This document shows, in pieces, positions 34,470 through 45,939 of a stretch of DNA of 64,000 nt. The translations under genes were made by a program, and so were the position numbers. The DNA comes from Sarcocystis neurona. Taxonomy: Eukaryota; Apicomplexa; Conoidasida; Eucoccidiorida; Sarcocystidae. The notes under the pieces are model-generated. The model ran no database searches. It had not been told where the DNA came from and saw only the letters and a list, made by a program, of their open reading frames with translations. The stretch is taken from the NCBI GenBank assembly GCA_000727475.1, contig KL647319.1, positions 871,124-935,123 of the forward strand, in the 5' to 3' direction. Each line of letters starts with the position of its first letter. Position 1 is the first letter of the stretch.

Positions 34470-34580
34470 AAACAAGAGCTTTCTGGAGAGCAGCGGAAGT
34501 CGCTCATGCCAACGCTGGGGGCCGCAGAAATACAGAGAGGCCTGCAACGGGTCGTTCGTCTACAAAGAGGCAGACAGCGG
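34470..34580 (+). CDS. Possible extra exon of the TMEM94-like gene
   Basis: A non-repetitive island with AG borders near 34486 and 34497 and a GTACGTG donor near 34586. One frame reads AEIQRGLQRVVRLQRGRQRD, another QRWGPQKYREACNGS. Exons 6 and 7 already join in phase without it, so it is probably intronic. Confidence 0.15.
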
Positions 34581-35081
34581 GACGTGTACGTGACTGCTGT
34601 CTGGCTGTGTGGGGCTCCTGTTGCTGTTGCTGCTGTTTCTCCTTCTGCGGTGGCTGCTGCTGCCACTCTTGCTGCAACCGCTTCTCCGATTTTTGCCGCA
34701 TCATCCATTGCTGCCGCTGCTGCTGCTACTGCTCTTGCTGCTGCCGCCTCTGCTGCCACTGTGGTGGGGCTGCTGCCCTTGCGGCTACATCTGTTGCTGT
34801 TGCTGCTACACCTGTTGCTGTTGCTGCTACACCTGTTGCTGCTGCTGCTGCTGTTGCTGCTGTTGCTGCTGCTGCTGTTGCTGCTGCTGCTGTTGTTGCC
34901 GTGTCTGTGGCTCCTGCCATTGCTGTTGCTGCAGCGTCTGTAGCAGGTACACCTGTTGCTGTTGCTGCCGCGCCTTTTGCTCCCGCCACCGCCGTTGCTG
35001 TGTCTGTTGCTCCTGCCGCTGCAGTTGCCGCTGTTCCTGCTGCACGTACTGCTGCTGCATGTGTTGATCCTGGGTTTGCAG

Positions 35082-35185
35082 GGACGTGTGGGCCGCCGCG
35101 CGGTACGGAGGAGCGATCCCCTTCAGCTGGCGAACTCCTCGTTGGCTGCTGCCTCTTGATTTAACTCTGGCCTTAGCTATGGCAG
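35082..35185 (+). CDS. TMEM94: TMEM94-like exon 7 (TM4, first part)
   Basis: 104 bases, phase 2 to 1, from acceptor GGGTTTGCAG to donor GTCTGC. The first base completes a Trp codon with exon 6. Encodes DVWAAARYGGAIPFSWRTP then WLLPLDLTLALAMA, corresponding to the family segment SWQYxLLQ...LPILPLLFPVLW before WGNAR. Confidence 0.72.
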
Positions 35186-35669
35186 GTCTGCTTCTTCTCT
35201 CTTTTGCTGCCCTTGCTGCTCTTTTCTCTGCATTTCCTCTCCCTTCCTTTCCCCTCTACCAAGTTGCCCCCTCCGTAGATACGGCTGACTTCGTTCTTCT
35301 CTCCCTTTTACTCTTTCTCTTGCTATAACGTTGTGGGGAAGTATGTGTGGCGCGCCGGTTCTCCGCCCGCGCCTATTCTTGCTTGCATCCCGATGGGATG
35401 CCACGCGGAGGCAGTGGGTGATGCGCAGCAGCTGCTGCTGTGCTTGCTCCTGCTTCTACTACTTCTTCTCGTTCTGCTGCTTCTTCTCCTGTGCTGTCGC
35501 TTCTGCTGCTGCTTCTGCTCCAGCTGCAGCATCCTTGCTGCTGCCGCTTCGCGTACTGCTCCTGCTGCATCTCGTGCTGCTCCTGCTGCATCTCTTGCTG
35601 CTCCTGCTGCGTGGGCGGGTGCTCCTGCTGCGTCTGTTGCTGCTGCTGCATCTGTTGCTGCTGCTGCAG

Positions 35670-35734
35670 TCCCGCGGCTGCTGGGGGAGCTGACGGACGT
35701 GTGGGGTAACGCGCGGCTTCAATCTCTTTTGCAG
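35670..35734 (+). CDS. TMEM94: TMEM94-like exon 8 (WGNARL)
   Basis: 65 bases, phase 1 to 0, from a CTGCTGCAG acceptor to a GTATAC donor. Encodes PRLLGELTDVWGNARLQSLLQ; the family has a (C/W)GxAR(V/L)L segment at the cytosolic end of TM4. The joined codon is Val. The preceding intron (35186-35669) is CTG-rich with a pyrimidine stretch. Confidence 0.75.
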
Positions 35735-36451
35735 GTATACGCGTGCACCTGATCATTTATATTTCTCCACCCCTGCATGCATCATTTTCCTATATAATGC
35801 AAACTAAACCCAGGCAGCGTGTGCCTCACACAAGGAGCTGCCCGTATACTTACTAATATACACATATTCACGCGTGACTACAAGCCTACAAGCGTTTAAG
35901 ACTGTTTATATTTATGTATATATAAATGTGCTCATTCATTACTACCGGCGTAGATATATCACGGAACACACATACATATACATATATATACATGTCTATA
36001 TGCATCTATGTAATATATGGGTATGTGTGTCTATATATAGAGAGAGAGATGGAGAGACGAATATATGTATATATATGTGCTTGTTTATATACATATATAT
36101 ATATATGTATAGATAGACTGATACAGATATGTACATGTGTATATATATATGTGTGTCCCTATATGTATATATATATGGATGTATATATGTATAGAGAGAG
36201 AGAGGGACAGACAGAAAAGTGTAGTAGTATGGACAGTTATCCTTGCAGCATCATGAAGACGTACATTTCCTTTATCTTTTCCTCTTCGTGAAGAACGGTC
36301 TTCCTCAGGCCATATTCATAGTCTCACATATTTGCGCACGACCGGAACTCTTGCTGCCACTTCTGCCGTGCTGCTGCTGGTGTTGCTCCTCTTGCTCCTG
36401 CTGCTGTTGTGTTTGCTGCTGCTGCTGCTGTTGCCCTTGCTGGTCGTACAG
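35735..36451 (+). other. Intron: TA microsatellite then CTG-rich
   Basis: Bases 35760-36230 are TA/CATA/GAGAGA microsatellite and 36330-36440 are CTG-rich, ending at the TGGTCGTACAG acceptor. No gene seen. Confidence 0.6.
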
Positions 36452-36673
36452 GAGGTTCACCACCGCGCGGGAAGAAGACGCCGGGGGGTGGGAGAGGGCG
36501 GGGAGGGAGACTGCGGTTCTGCTGCTGCTTCCACGTCTACGAGTTCCTCTTCCTCCTCTTCCTCCTGGTCCTCTGCTTTGATATCTGCTGCGTCGTCTGT
36601 CTCGTCCTCCGTCTCCATCTCGAACGTGCCCCTCAGCAGCCAAATCAAGCGCCTTCTCTACGTCCTGCGGCAG
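36452..36673 (+). CDS. TMEM94: TMEM94-like exon 9 (Ser-rich, LLYVLRQ)
   Basis: 222 bases, phase 0 to 0, donor GTAACA. A Gly/Arg then Ser-rich stretch ends NVPLSSQIKRLLYVLRQ, matching the family helix (SSQEMLRCIWGHFLRVL) just before the phosphorylation-site exon. The 5' border is the least certain part. The minus strand reads an acidic Glu/Asp run here, but it fits no other exon. Confidence 0.65.
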
Positions 36674-37671
36674 GTAACAGCAAGGCAGCAGCAGCAGCAG
36701 CAAGGCAGCAGCAGTAGAAGCGGCACGGAGGCAGCAATAGCAGCAGGAGCGCGGCAGCAGCAGCGACAGCAGAAACGTAGGGGAAGAGGCATATTTTTGA
36801 GAAAACGGAGAGACGGTCCTGCCGAGGCACTCGCCAGGCAGCAGCGTCACAGAAGGAACACGAAAAGGAGCGGAAAAACAGCAGCAGGCAAAACGTCCCC
36901 TGCGTGCCTGTCCCTCGTGAAGATATGGACGGAGCGAGCACCAGCAGCAGCAGCAGGAAGAAGAAGAAGAACGAAAGGTGAAGCGTCGCCGCAGCTGCAG
37001 CACAAAGACGACTTCGTCGGCAGCAGAAGAAAATGAGCGGCTCTGCACCGCGGCGGCGTTGCCGCCAGGAAGCAGCAGCAGCCCCGTCCCTCGGCAGCTT
37101 CTGCGCTTCCGTTGCATCCGCGCCCCTCTCACATCTCTACGCATGCACGTGCAGCTCGTAACATATATATGTCTGTATTTGTAAGTGGCTCAACACGTGT
37201 GTCTCCGGGAACTGATGACACTTGGAAATTCCTCGGTTTCACGGAGACGCAGATGTAATTCCGCGTGACCCTCTGTCTCTCCTAGCCGCTGTATTTGTCT
37301 GCGTGCGGAGAGGCAGCTACCGGAAGGCCACACGTCCTCCCGTTTTTGCTGTGCTGCTGCGTGTGGCAGCAGCTCGATCTGCTGCTGCTGCCCCGCCAGC
37401 AAATACAGCGGGGCAGCGGCGCGGCAGGAACAGGAATCCCGCAGCAATTGCAGCAGTGGAAGCACCGGCAGCAATCGCTGCAGTGGGAGCACCAGCAGCA
37501 AAGTCGCAGCAGCAACTGCAGCAGCAGGAACAGCAGCATTAACAGCAGCACTTGCAGCAGTAGCTTGAAGTGTGTGTCTCATGCACACGGGTTAATTTCG
37601 TATCCTTGTGATACTCTCCACATGTGCTGCTTCATATATATATATATATATTCATAATGCATGTAAATGCG

Positions 37672-37710
<39 letters not shown>

Positions 37711-38106
37711 ATGTATATGGGCTAGTAATGGGAAGCTGCGTGAAGCTTGTCTCAGCATATCTTCCCATAGGTAGTATGTGTTTTCGTGGCTCTCTCTTTC
37801 CCTCTCTATTTTTTCTTGTCCAGCAGCGGTAAGGACGTCCTGCTACTGCTGTTGGCGCTGTTTTGCTGCTGCTGCCGTTCCTGTTGCGATTGTCCTGCTC
37901 TGTGTGCTGCTGCGACGAAGGCTCGGCTTCGCTTCGCTCGCTGCCGCTGCCGCGACGGGGACTCGGGTCCGCTTCGCTAACTGCTGCTGCTGTTGCTGCG
38001 CCTCCTGCTGGCCGTCCCGCTGTCGCCGTGCTGCTGCAGTTGCTGCTGTGGCGCGCTGTCTCCTGCTGCTGCTGTTGCTGCTGGTGTTGCCGCGGCGCGG
38101 CTGCAG
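36674..38106 (+). other. Intron: CAG-rich, then microsatellite, then CTG-rich
   Basis: CAG/GCAGCAGC to about 37010; non-repetitive to 37360; CTG and CAG runs to 37570; a TA microsatellite at 37640-37720; CTG-rich from 37850 to the GGCTGCAG acceptor. Confidence 0.6.
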
Positions 38107-41100
38107 GGTCTCGACGGTTCCTCTAACCTGCTGCATGTTCTCAACAGTACGACGGTCCTCGCATTTGTTGATAAAGACGGGATTCTCGTTGACCCATGCC
38201 GGACGCTGCAGGAGATCGCTCTGGCCTCTTCGGCTCCTGCTGCAGAAGCAGCGGCTCCTGCTGCTGCTTCGTTGCAGGAGTTGCTGCTGAGACAGCAGCA
38301 CGACCACCGCCCGCATGCAGTCCCGTTCAAGAGCGAGCAGACGTTCCTTCGTCAGTTTCCCTCCTCCGCTGCTGCTGCTGCTCCTCCTCCTCATCTTAGC
38401 GAGGACGCTCTGCCTCCCCTTCCTGCAGCCTTGGCTTCTCCTGCTGCTTTTGCGCCTCTTGCTGCTGCTGCTTCTTTTGGTCCCGCCGCTGCTTCCGTTG
38501 TTCCTCCTTCAGCAGCTGCTGCTTGTATTCGTGCTGCTGCTGCTGCTCCCTCTGCTGCTGCTGCTTTGGCGCCGCCTACTGCGGTTGTCCCTGCTGCTGC
38601 TTCTTTCTATTCACGTCCTGCCGTTGCGAGTTCGGCCACTGCTGCTGCTGTCCCTCCGTCTGCTGCTGCTGCGACTCCCTGTCTCTCTCCTGCTGCTCCT
38701 GTTGCTTTTCCCGCTGTTGCTGCTGCTCAGCTACCTGCTGCATCTCCACGTAGTCCTGCTGCTGCTGTGCTGCAGACGCGCCAGCTTCTCGCTCCAGTCG
38801 CTGGTGTTTCTGCTGCTGCTTCCTCGAGCGCGGTTCCTGCTCTTGCCTCTGCCTTTGCTGCTGCCGCTTCTCTTCCTCCACCTGCTGCTGCAGCTGCACC
38901 TCCCTCGCCTGCTCTCTGCGCCGCTACTTCTGCCAGTCGCCTCGCCGCTGCTACTTGTGCTGCCGCTGAAGCTCCTCCTGCAACGCGTGGTGCTGCTGCC
39001 ACGTCTTCTCTTGCATCTTTCTTGTACGCCTGTCCACCTGCTTCGAACTTCCCCTATTCTCGTTTCTCATCTGATCCCGGTGCTGCTGTTCTTCCGACTA
39101 CTGGTGCTGCTCCTCCTACTGCTGCTGCTGCTCTTGCTGGTACTTCTGCTGCTGCTCCTGCTGCTGCTCTTCCTACTACTGCTGCTGCTCTTCCTACTAC
39201 TGCTGCTGCTCTTCCTGCTGCTGCCACTCCATGCTCAACTGCTGTTGCTTTTCCTGCTGCTGAGGCGTCTCGTGTCTCTGGTGCTTCGCCCAGCGCTGCC
39301 GCTTCGCTTGTTGCTGCTCGGGATGACGCTGCTGGTTATTCTGCTCTAGTTGGTAGCACCTGTGCTGCAGCTGCTTCTTCTCAAAAGGTGCGACACTGCG
39401 CTACCTTTCCGTCTCCGCTGTTTAGACAGCAGCAGCAGCACCTGGCATTAAGTCTCTCGCACCGGCAGCAGCAGCAGCAGGTGACGCAGCCACAGACGCA
39501 TGTGCTGCTGTCGGGCGAACTGCTGCGACAAAGCGCAAAAACGCAGCCAACGCAGCCCCACCCGCAGCAGAAGGTGGATTTTCGACAGCAGCAGTTTGAG
39601 CAAAAAGGACAGCAACAGGAGGAGCTTGAGCAAGAACAGCAGCAGCAGCTGTGTGCGGAGAACAGAGCCTCTGGGCAGCGCACGCCGCTGCTGCAGCCGC
39701 TTCCGCAGCCCAGATACCGCGAGCAGCAGCAGCGGCAACCACTGCTCTCGTCCGGGGAGCAGCAAGAGCAGCAACAACAACCGCAGCAAGACCCTCCTTT
39801 GCTGCAACAGCAGGGGCGCTTGCGCTCGCGCGTGGCAGCCCCGCTACAGCGCACGCAGCAGCAACGGCAGCAGTGGCTGCAGCAGCAGCAGCCGTTGGCG
39901 AAGATATTGAACGAAGGTGCGGGAGGAGGACTGCAGAAAGAAGAACTCTGCCTCGCAAAGCGGCAGCAGCCGCTGCTGATGCCGGAAGCTCTGCTGCAAG
40001 CCGCTGCTGCGCAAAGGAGCAGGAGGTACCGCCCCAGCAAACAGCAGCAGCAGCGCAGGCGGTCCCGCTGGTGGACTACGGGTCAGAGCGGCAGCAGCCA
40101 CGTCCCCCAGGGCAGCAGCAGCGGCAACGGGAGCCTGAGCAGCAGCAGCAGTCGGCAGAGGAGCAGCAGCTCTCGGAGAAGCAGCGACAACTACTCAGAG
40201 ATACGCAGCAGCACCAGTCAGAGAAGCAGCAGCCGCGGGAGCGAGCGGACCGCCGGCAGCAACAGCAGCAGCAGCAGCAGCGGCAGCAACAGCAGGAGCG
40301 GCGGCGGCGTGGGAAGTGACTCAGATTTGAAACAGGGAAGCAGCTTGCTGTGGTCGAGCTCTACGAACAGTCTCAGCAGCAGCAGCTGCAGGAGCGCGAA
40401 CTTGTTGTGGACGAAGAGGAGAGGGAGAAGGAGCAGCTGCAGCAGCAGCAGTGGCGACAGCAGCAGAGGAAGAAGAAGTGACACTGCTGCTGCAGCGACA
40501 AGGGGACGAAACAGAAAAGGGACAAAGCAGAAGCAGCCAAGCAGCACCAGCAGCAATGCTTTTGGTGAGAGTGCGCTGACGTCTAGAGCTGCGGAGCATG
40601 GGCGGCAGCTAGCACCTGCCAGCAAGCCGCAGGAGCAGTACGTCCACCCCACACAGCAGCCGCAGCGGATAGGTGTTCAGCTGCTGCAGCAGCAGCAACA
40701 GCCGCAGCAACGCTGGCAGCGGAAGCAGCAGCTGGCAGAGCAGCAATCAGAACAGAAGCGCCGTCCGCTGCAAGTGCGGGCGGGAGGGGGACGGCAGCAG
40801 CGCCAGCAGCATGAGCAGGAACCGCACCAGCAGCAGCAGTCTGTGCGTGGGGGCGCTCCAGAAGACGGCGAGAAGAGGCTGCTGCAGCGCTGCTATTCGT
40901 TTGAGGTGTTCGACGTGAACAGCCTCAGCAGCAATGGCAGAGGCTCCCCGCAGCAGCAGCAGCAGGAAGTAAAAAAGCTGCAGGAGGCTAGGCGAAGCCG
41001 AAGAGTCGTCGAAGCAGCAGCAGCAGCAGCAGACGCAGCAGAAAGAAGGAGAAGAGCGACAGAAGATGGAAGAGCAGAGACAGCAGCAGCAGCAGATGAA

Positions 41101-41274
41101 GAAGAAGACGCAACGGAGACGAAGGGAAAATCAGCGACTGCCGCAGAGGAAGGAGGGGCAGCACGCAGGAGTGATGCAGCAGCAGTGCTGGACAGACTTC
41201 CCCTCGAATTTAGGAAAGTCGTCGTAGACTTTATGCAAGATAATACGTCGCCTGCAGGCATTCACTTCGAGAAT
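38107..41274 (+). CDS. TMEM94: TMEM94-like exon 10: DKDG site and 1,000-residue homopolymer insertion
   Basis: 3,168 bases, 1,056 codons, phase 0 to 0, donor GTATGT. It starts GLDGSSNLLHVLNSTTVLAF followed by VDKDGILVDP, the TMEM94 counterpart of the P-type DKTG phosphorylation site; the Asp-Lys is kept and the Thr is Asp (Gln in human). Residues about 75-430 are Ala/Pro/Ser-rich (GCT codons), about 435-680 Gln-rich, then Ser/Arg- and Gln-rich. The exon ends with RCYSFEVFDVNSL and VVVDFMQDNTSPAGIHFEN, matching the family segment SxxQDQxNPSCIQFDD that lies about 160 residues after the DK motif in human. Because both ends are conserved in one uninterrupted frame, the insertion is very probably translated. 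Confidence 0.85.
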
Positions 41275-41440
41275 GTATGTCTCCTTGTTCCTATGCCTCG
41301 TCTCATCCTCTTGTCTCGTCTTCCTCTTCGATACAAGATTATATGTATATTCTCCTTTTTGTACATGGGTACACACACTTGCAAATATACATATAAATCC
41401 ACACATAGCCAGTAACTCCCTCGTTCTCTCTTTAAATATG

Positions 41441-41474
<34 letters not shown>

Positions 41475-43067
41475 ACCGTATGAAACTGTACATATACATA
41501 TATATATATAAATATACACATATGTGTGTAGCTCCTCCCTATATATATCTGTGCGTGTGTGTATGTGTGTGTGTAGTTCTGTGGTTTTGCATGTATATAT
41601 ACATACATGTATACATACGTCTACCAATCTATATATGTATATATATGTATATATATGTATGTGTATGTATGTAGTTGTAGCTGCTGCGTACCCTGTGCAT
41701 GCATCGTCCTTGTATAGACATCCGCTGGTATACAGTCCACCAGGAAGCATGTGGCTCTACAGAAGCATATAAATCCCTGAATACTGATACATATATATAT
41801 CTGTGTGTATATGTGTACTATATATTCATTTGTAGTGTGTGTAAATCTCTCAATACTGATACACATATGTATGTATACAACACAAATACACATGCCTCTT
41901 TGTAGACAGGTAGACTTACGTATTTCCTAAACGTATTCATATACATGTGTGCGGCGACGTATATACACAGGCAATTCTACAAGGTTCTTCTCTCCCTGTA
42001 TATATACATATATATGTATGTATATGTATGTATGTTTGTATATATGTATGTATATGTATGTATGTATATGTATGCATGTATATCTGTGTATGTATATGTA
42101 CGTATGTATATGTATGTATATGTATGTATGTATTTATCTACGTATATATATATATATACTCACACAAATACGTAAAAGAGTGCGCAGAGATTTATTGTCG
42201 CGTGTTGAGGAAGGGGAGATAAGAGATGAATTGCAGCAGTTTGTTTGGCTGCCATGCGAGGCAACGAGACGCTACGAAAAGCAGCAGCAGCGGCACACCC
42301 CCAGCAAACATGACAGCAGCAGTAGCGCAGCAGCAAATGCCAGAAACAGACGCTTGTATACATATGGGTAACAGTAGAAATCGACATAAGTGTCAATCCG
42401 CAGCAGGGGGAACACTATGTATATATATATATGTATGTATGTGTGGACTGATATAAATATAGAGCTGAACTGAGAGGAGAGCACGGGCTTGAGTGGAGGA
42501 TAATTTTGCCTGCCGCTTCAGCAGCTCGACAGACGTTTTCCGGCTCTTGGTGACGCGCACGCTGCTGCTGTTCTCCGGTCGTTCTCCTCCCGTGACTCCC
42601 TGGCACTTGCTGCTGCTGCTGCTCTCGGTGGTGCTGCCGCTGCTGCTGTCTCTGTTGCTCCTGCTGTCCCTGCTGCTGCTGCTGACCCTCCTGCGGCCCC
42701 CCCTGCCAGTGCTGCTGTCGCTGCTGCTGGTGCTGCGAGGCTTTTCTCGGCGTTTCTTCACGTGGCGTTGCTGCTGCTGCTGCTGCTGGTGTCGGTTTGC
42801 ATGCCTGCAGGATTCTTGGCTGGTGAACCGCGCGCAGATGCTGCCCCTGGCGCTTGCCATGTCAAATACGCAGATGCCACCTCTGCGCCCCCCCGTGTCA
42901 GAACAACTTCCTTTTCGTCCTCCTCGTCGATTTTCTTCTCCCCCTCCCTTTCTCTTCCTCTTCGTCTTCTCCCTACCCCTTCCCTCTCTATCTCTCTCTC
43001 TATACATATATATACATATACCTACAAATATATATATGTATATATTGGTGTCTTCTCTTTGCACCAG
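41275..43067 (+). other. Intron with TA microsatellites
   Basis: TA/CATA/GTAT microsatellite at 41400-42170. Bases 42180-42420 are non-repetitive (reads VRRDLLSRVEEGEIRDELQQ in one frame, not matched to the family). Bases 42540-42820 are CTG-rich, 42960-43050 CTCT/TA. The acceptor TCTTTGCACCAG closes it. Confidence 0.55.
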
Positions 43068-43081
43068 GTATACTATGAGAT
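43068..43081 (+). CDS. TMEM94: Possible 14-bp micro-exon
   Basis: Strong acceptor (GGTGTCTTCTCTTTGCACCAG) followed by GTATACTATGAGAT and then GTATTC. In phase with exon 10 it continues HFEN to HFENVYYE, matching the family FDDSNWQ. Only this GT precedes an in-frame stop. If wrong, exon 10 joins directly to a later exon. Confidence 0.35.
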
Positions 43082-44318
43082 GTATTCATCGGGACCTATT
43101 CTACACAGCCGCTTGAAGAATACAACCTAATACACGTATTCATATATATGTATATATATTCTTGTGTACATATATATACACATATATGTGTATATTGTAT
43201 CTGTGGGGTGTATATATGTATATGTGCATGTGTGTAGTGTATAGACACCGTGACATTGAAACATGATGGGTATGTAACTCGCATTTGTTTGCATGCGTAT
43301 GTGTGTGTGTGTGTCTCTCTCTGTCTCTTTTACATATATATGTACGTCATATGTATACCGCGGCACACATACAATGACACTAATATCTACTACGCATGCG
43401 TACATATATATATGTGCGGAATTTACATTTTTCTATGTACCTCTCTGTCTCTGTGTCTCTGTCTCTGCTATACATATATATTTATATCTACGTATGTGTC
43501 TCTATCAACCTCTCTCTATATATTTATATGTACACACCCCTGTGTAGGGATGTAATTTATAGACAGCGATGTCTGCCCATCTCTCTCTCATATATATAGT
43601 TGATGTGTATCTGATATATATATATATAGCGCCTCACGTAGAAATACACATCAATCTAAGCACCCATATATATATATATATATATGTGAATAGCATATAC
43701 GTGTGTATCCCCCTCACTCTTTCTATATATGGGTTTCCATATTCTCTGTATCCATTCGCCCGTGTATGTATATACCTATATATATGTACTCCCGTACTCT
43801 ATATGTATATATATGTGTACTGGCGTGCGTTCTCTCTCTATACGTGTGTAGGCAGCGTCCAGCAGGGTTTCTGCAGCATTTTCGTGTCTCTTCTTTTTCT
43901 ACGCCTCTGCATTTAGAACTGTCAAACGCTGCGCATTCGAGTGTACGTACACCGGAGAGTTTTTACGTCAACACATGTGGCGTCCACAAGTCGCCTTCGT
44001 CTCGCTGCGAAACTGCTGCTGGCTGCGGTCGATAAGACCGGAGACGGGAATTTGGTCCTTTCCCTTTTTTGTCTCCAGGCACAGACGCATGCATATATAT
44101 ATATATATATATGTGTGCCTGCATATACATATATAGATGTGCAGGAACACCAGCAGAGAAGAGAAACTTGGAAACTGGGGAGAAAAAAAGAGACGTGGAG
44201 AGGGAAACCTGAAAAGACAGGAAGAAGAGGGAGACGAAACAGCAATACACATATATATATATATATATATTTATGTCCGTGTAGTATGTCCGTTGCTGCG
44301 CGTCGACTCTTCCACAAG
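43082..44318 (+). other. Intron with TA microsatellites
   Basis: TA/CATA/TCTC microsatellite at 43130-43830, a non-repetitive stretch 43840-44080 holding one GTGTACGTACACC palindrome, then TA and purine runs. No gene seen. Confidence 0.5.
43941..43953. promoter_or_regulatory. GTGTACGTACACC palindrome, copy 7
   Basis: The 12-bp core GTGTACGTACAC is perfect and the right-hand C is kept; the left base is A. It is the only copy found inside the TMEM94-like gene. Confidence 0.4.
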
Positions 44319-44351
44319 TCTACCACTCTGGCTGCCTGCAAGGGTCCTGCT
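44319..44351 (+). CDS. TMEM94: TMEM94-like small exon (LPLWLPARVLL)
   Basis: 33 bases, phase 2 to 2, from acceptor CTCTTCCACAAG. Encodes LPLWLPARVLL, comparable with the family LTSLKPLGLNVLL segment that follows FDDSNW. The donor GTGGAT is weak; a later GT at 44410 would also keep phase. The assignment rests on order and phase more than on identity. Confidence 0.45.
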
Positions 44352-44473
44352 GTGGATAGCTGGGCAGCATATATTATCTGTCTCCCTCTCACATACTCCC
44401 ACACGCATGTGTGCGTAGATGTACATGTTTATCTGGAAGAATTTCTAGCAAGTAGAAAACATTTTTGTCTCAG

Positions 44474-44568
44474 TTCCTGCTGCTGCATGCCTGACAGGTT
44501 TGCGGATCGCAGCTGGCTTTACACAACCTACGTGCAGGACGTCATGCTGCCTGCAGCAAACACCCAAG
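44474..44568 (+). CDS. TMEM94: TMEM94-like exon (RFADRSW)
   Basis: 95 bases, phase 2 to 1, acceptor TTTTTGTCTCAG, donor GTAACT. Encodes CCCMPDRFADRSWLYTTYVQ then DVMLPAANTQ, comparable with the family RFSDHLCNIALQESxxxVLP. An alternative acceptor at 44497 keeps the phase and drops eight residues. Confidence 0.6.
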
Positions 44569-45939
44569 GTAACTCGGGCTGCTGCTGCTTCTCCTGCGTC
44601 AGCTGCTGCCGCTGCTTCTCCTGCGTCAGCTGCTGCCGCTGCTTCTCCTGCGTCAGCTGCTGCCGCTGCTTCTCCTGCGTCAGCTGCTGCCGCTGCTTCT
44701 CCTGCGTATGCTCCTCCTGCTGCTTCTCCTCTGCTCCTGCTGCTGCTTCTCCTGCGTCTGCAGCAGCCGCTGCTTCTCCTGCATCCGCGGCTGCTGCTTT
44801 TCTTGGGTCTGCTGCTGCGACTTTCCCTGCATCTGCTGTTCCTGCCTCCGCTGTCCCTGCCTCTGTTGTCCCTGCCTCTGCTGCTGCTGCTGTGTTGCTG
44901 TTTCCTGGCTGTCTGCTGCTGCTGTTCTAGGCTGCTGCTGTGGCTCTTTGCTGCGTCTCGTGCTGCCTGCTGCGGCCGTATTCTGTTGTCGGTGCGGTCT
45001 GCTGCGGCTGCTACTGGGACTTGCCCTGCAACTGCGTACTGCTGTTGCCTGCCGAATGTAGAAGATCCGCTGCTGCTGCTCTTGCTGTTGGTTGTGCTCG
45101 TTGCTGCAGCACTATCCGTGCCCTTGCTGCTCCTGCTGCTGCGCTGCACTTCTCCCCCACTGCTGCTGCTGCGGCTTTGCTGCTGCCGCGGCTTTGCTGC
45201 TGCCGTGGCGTTGCTGCTGCTGCGGTTTTGCTGCTCCTACGGGTTTGCCGCTGCTGCGGGTTCGCTACTGCTGTCCTGGTGCTCTCTGAGTCGACCTTGG
45301 GACCTCCCTGCTGCCGTTGCTGCTGCCGGGGTTTGCTGCAACTGCGTGTGTCCGTCCCTTGCTGTTGCTGCCATTCTCTTCCTGCTGCTGAATAGGCAGC
45401 GGTCGCTAGGTCTGCTCCCATCCCCACTACTACTACAACTTCTGCTGCTACCTCGGGTGCAGCTTCTTCCGCATGCGTTTGTAAGCAGCTGCTTCTGCTG
45501 CTCACCGCGCAGTGGTGCTGAAGCAGCTGCACGTCGCACCTTCGCTGCTGCGGCTCGCGCAGTTGCTGCTTGTGGGTTGATTCCCTCGTGTTGCTGCTGC
45601 TGCGGTCGCTCCTGCTACCGCGGTCGCCGCTGCTGCCGTGGACGGCCGCAGCTGCATCTGCAGTCTGCAGCAGCTGCTGCAGTTGCAGCAGTACCACGTG
45701 TCACTCTATCCTGCTGCTGTTGCTGGTCCGCCTGTAGCAGGTCGGTTGTGCGGTGCTGCTACAGCCAACGGCAGCAGGTTGGTTATTCCCTGCTGTTGCC
45801 ACTGCAGCATGTCGGTTGTTTGCTTTTGCTGCTGCTGCTGCTTTTGCTTTCTCTACTGCAGCAGGTGGGTTGTTTGCTGCTGCTGCTGCTGCAGTTGCTG
45901 CTGCTGGTGCTTCTGCTGTTGTTGGTGCTGTGTGTTTAG
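44569..45939 (+). other. Intron: CTG-rich with 30-bp minisatellite
   Basis: Five near-identical 30-bp units (TGCTGCTTCTCCTGCGTCAG plus CTGCTGCCGC) at about 44578-44710, immediately after the donor, then CTG-rich DNA to the acceptor GTGCTGTGTGTTTAG. Confidence 0.65.
44578..44710. repeat. 30-bp minisatellite
   Basis: Five tandem units, nearly identical, reading SCCRCFSCV or AAAASPAS depending on frame; intronic in the splice model. Confidence 0.9.

Larger units (their letters stand above)
31619..35081 (+). other. Large intron (3.5 kb), contents
   Basis: Bases 31740-32545 are an AGT/CTA-rich tract with a tandem duplication. Bases 32700-33400 are mixed GT, TA and purine microsatellites. Bases 33430-33910 include a GAGAC purine tract. 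Bases 33910-34370 are largely non-repetitive. Bases 34450-34590 hold a short non-repetitive island (MPTLGAAEIQRGLQ... in one frame) that could be another exon but is not needed for phase. Bases 34610-35070 are CTG-rich, up to the GGGTTTGCAG acceptor. Confidence 0.6.

Noticed and set aside
35082..35185. Reading of this exon as the actuator GD segment
   Set aside because: The actuator segment is found at 27736 (AAGDLFKLRYGEQLP) in phase with the RDSQWIRAP exon; this exon fits the TM4 region by order and phase.
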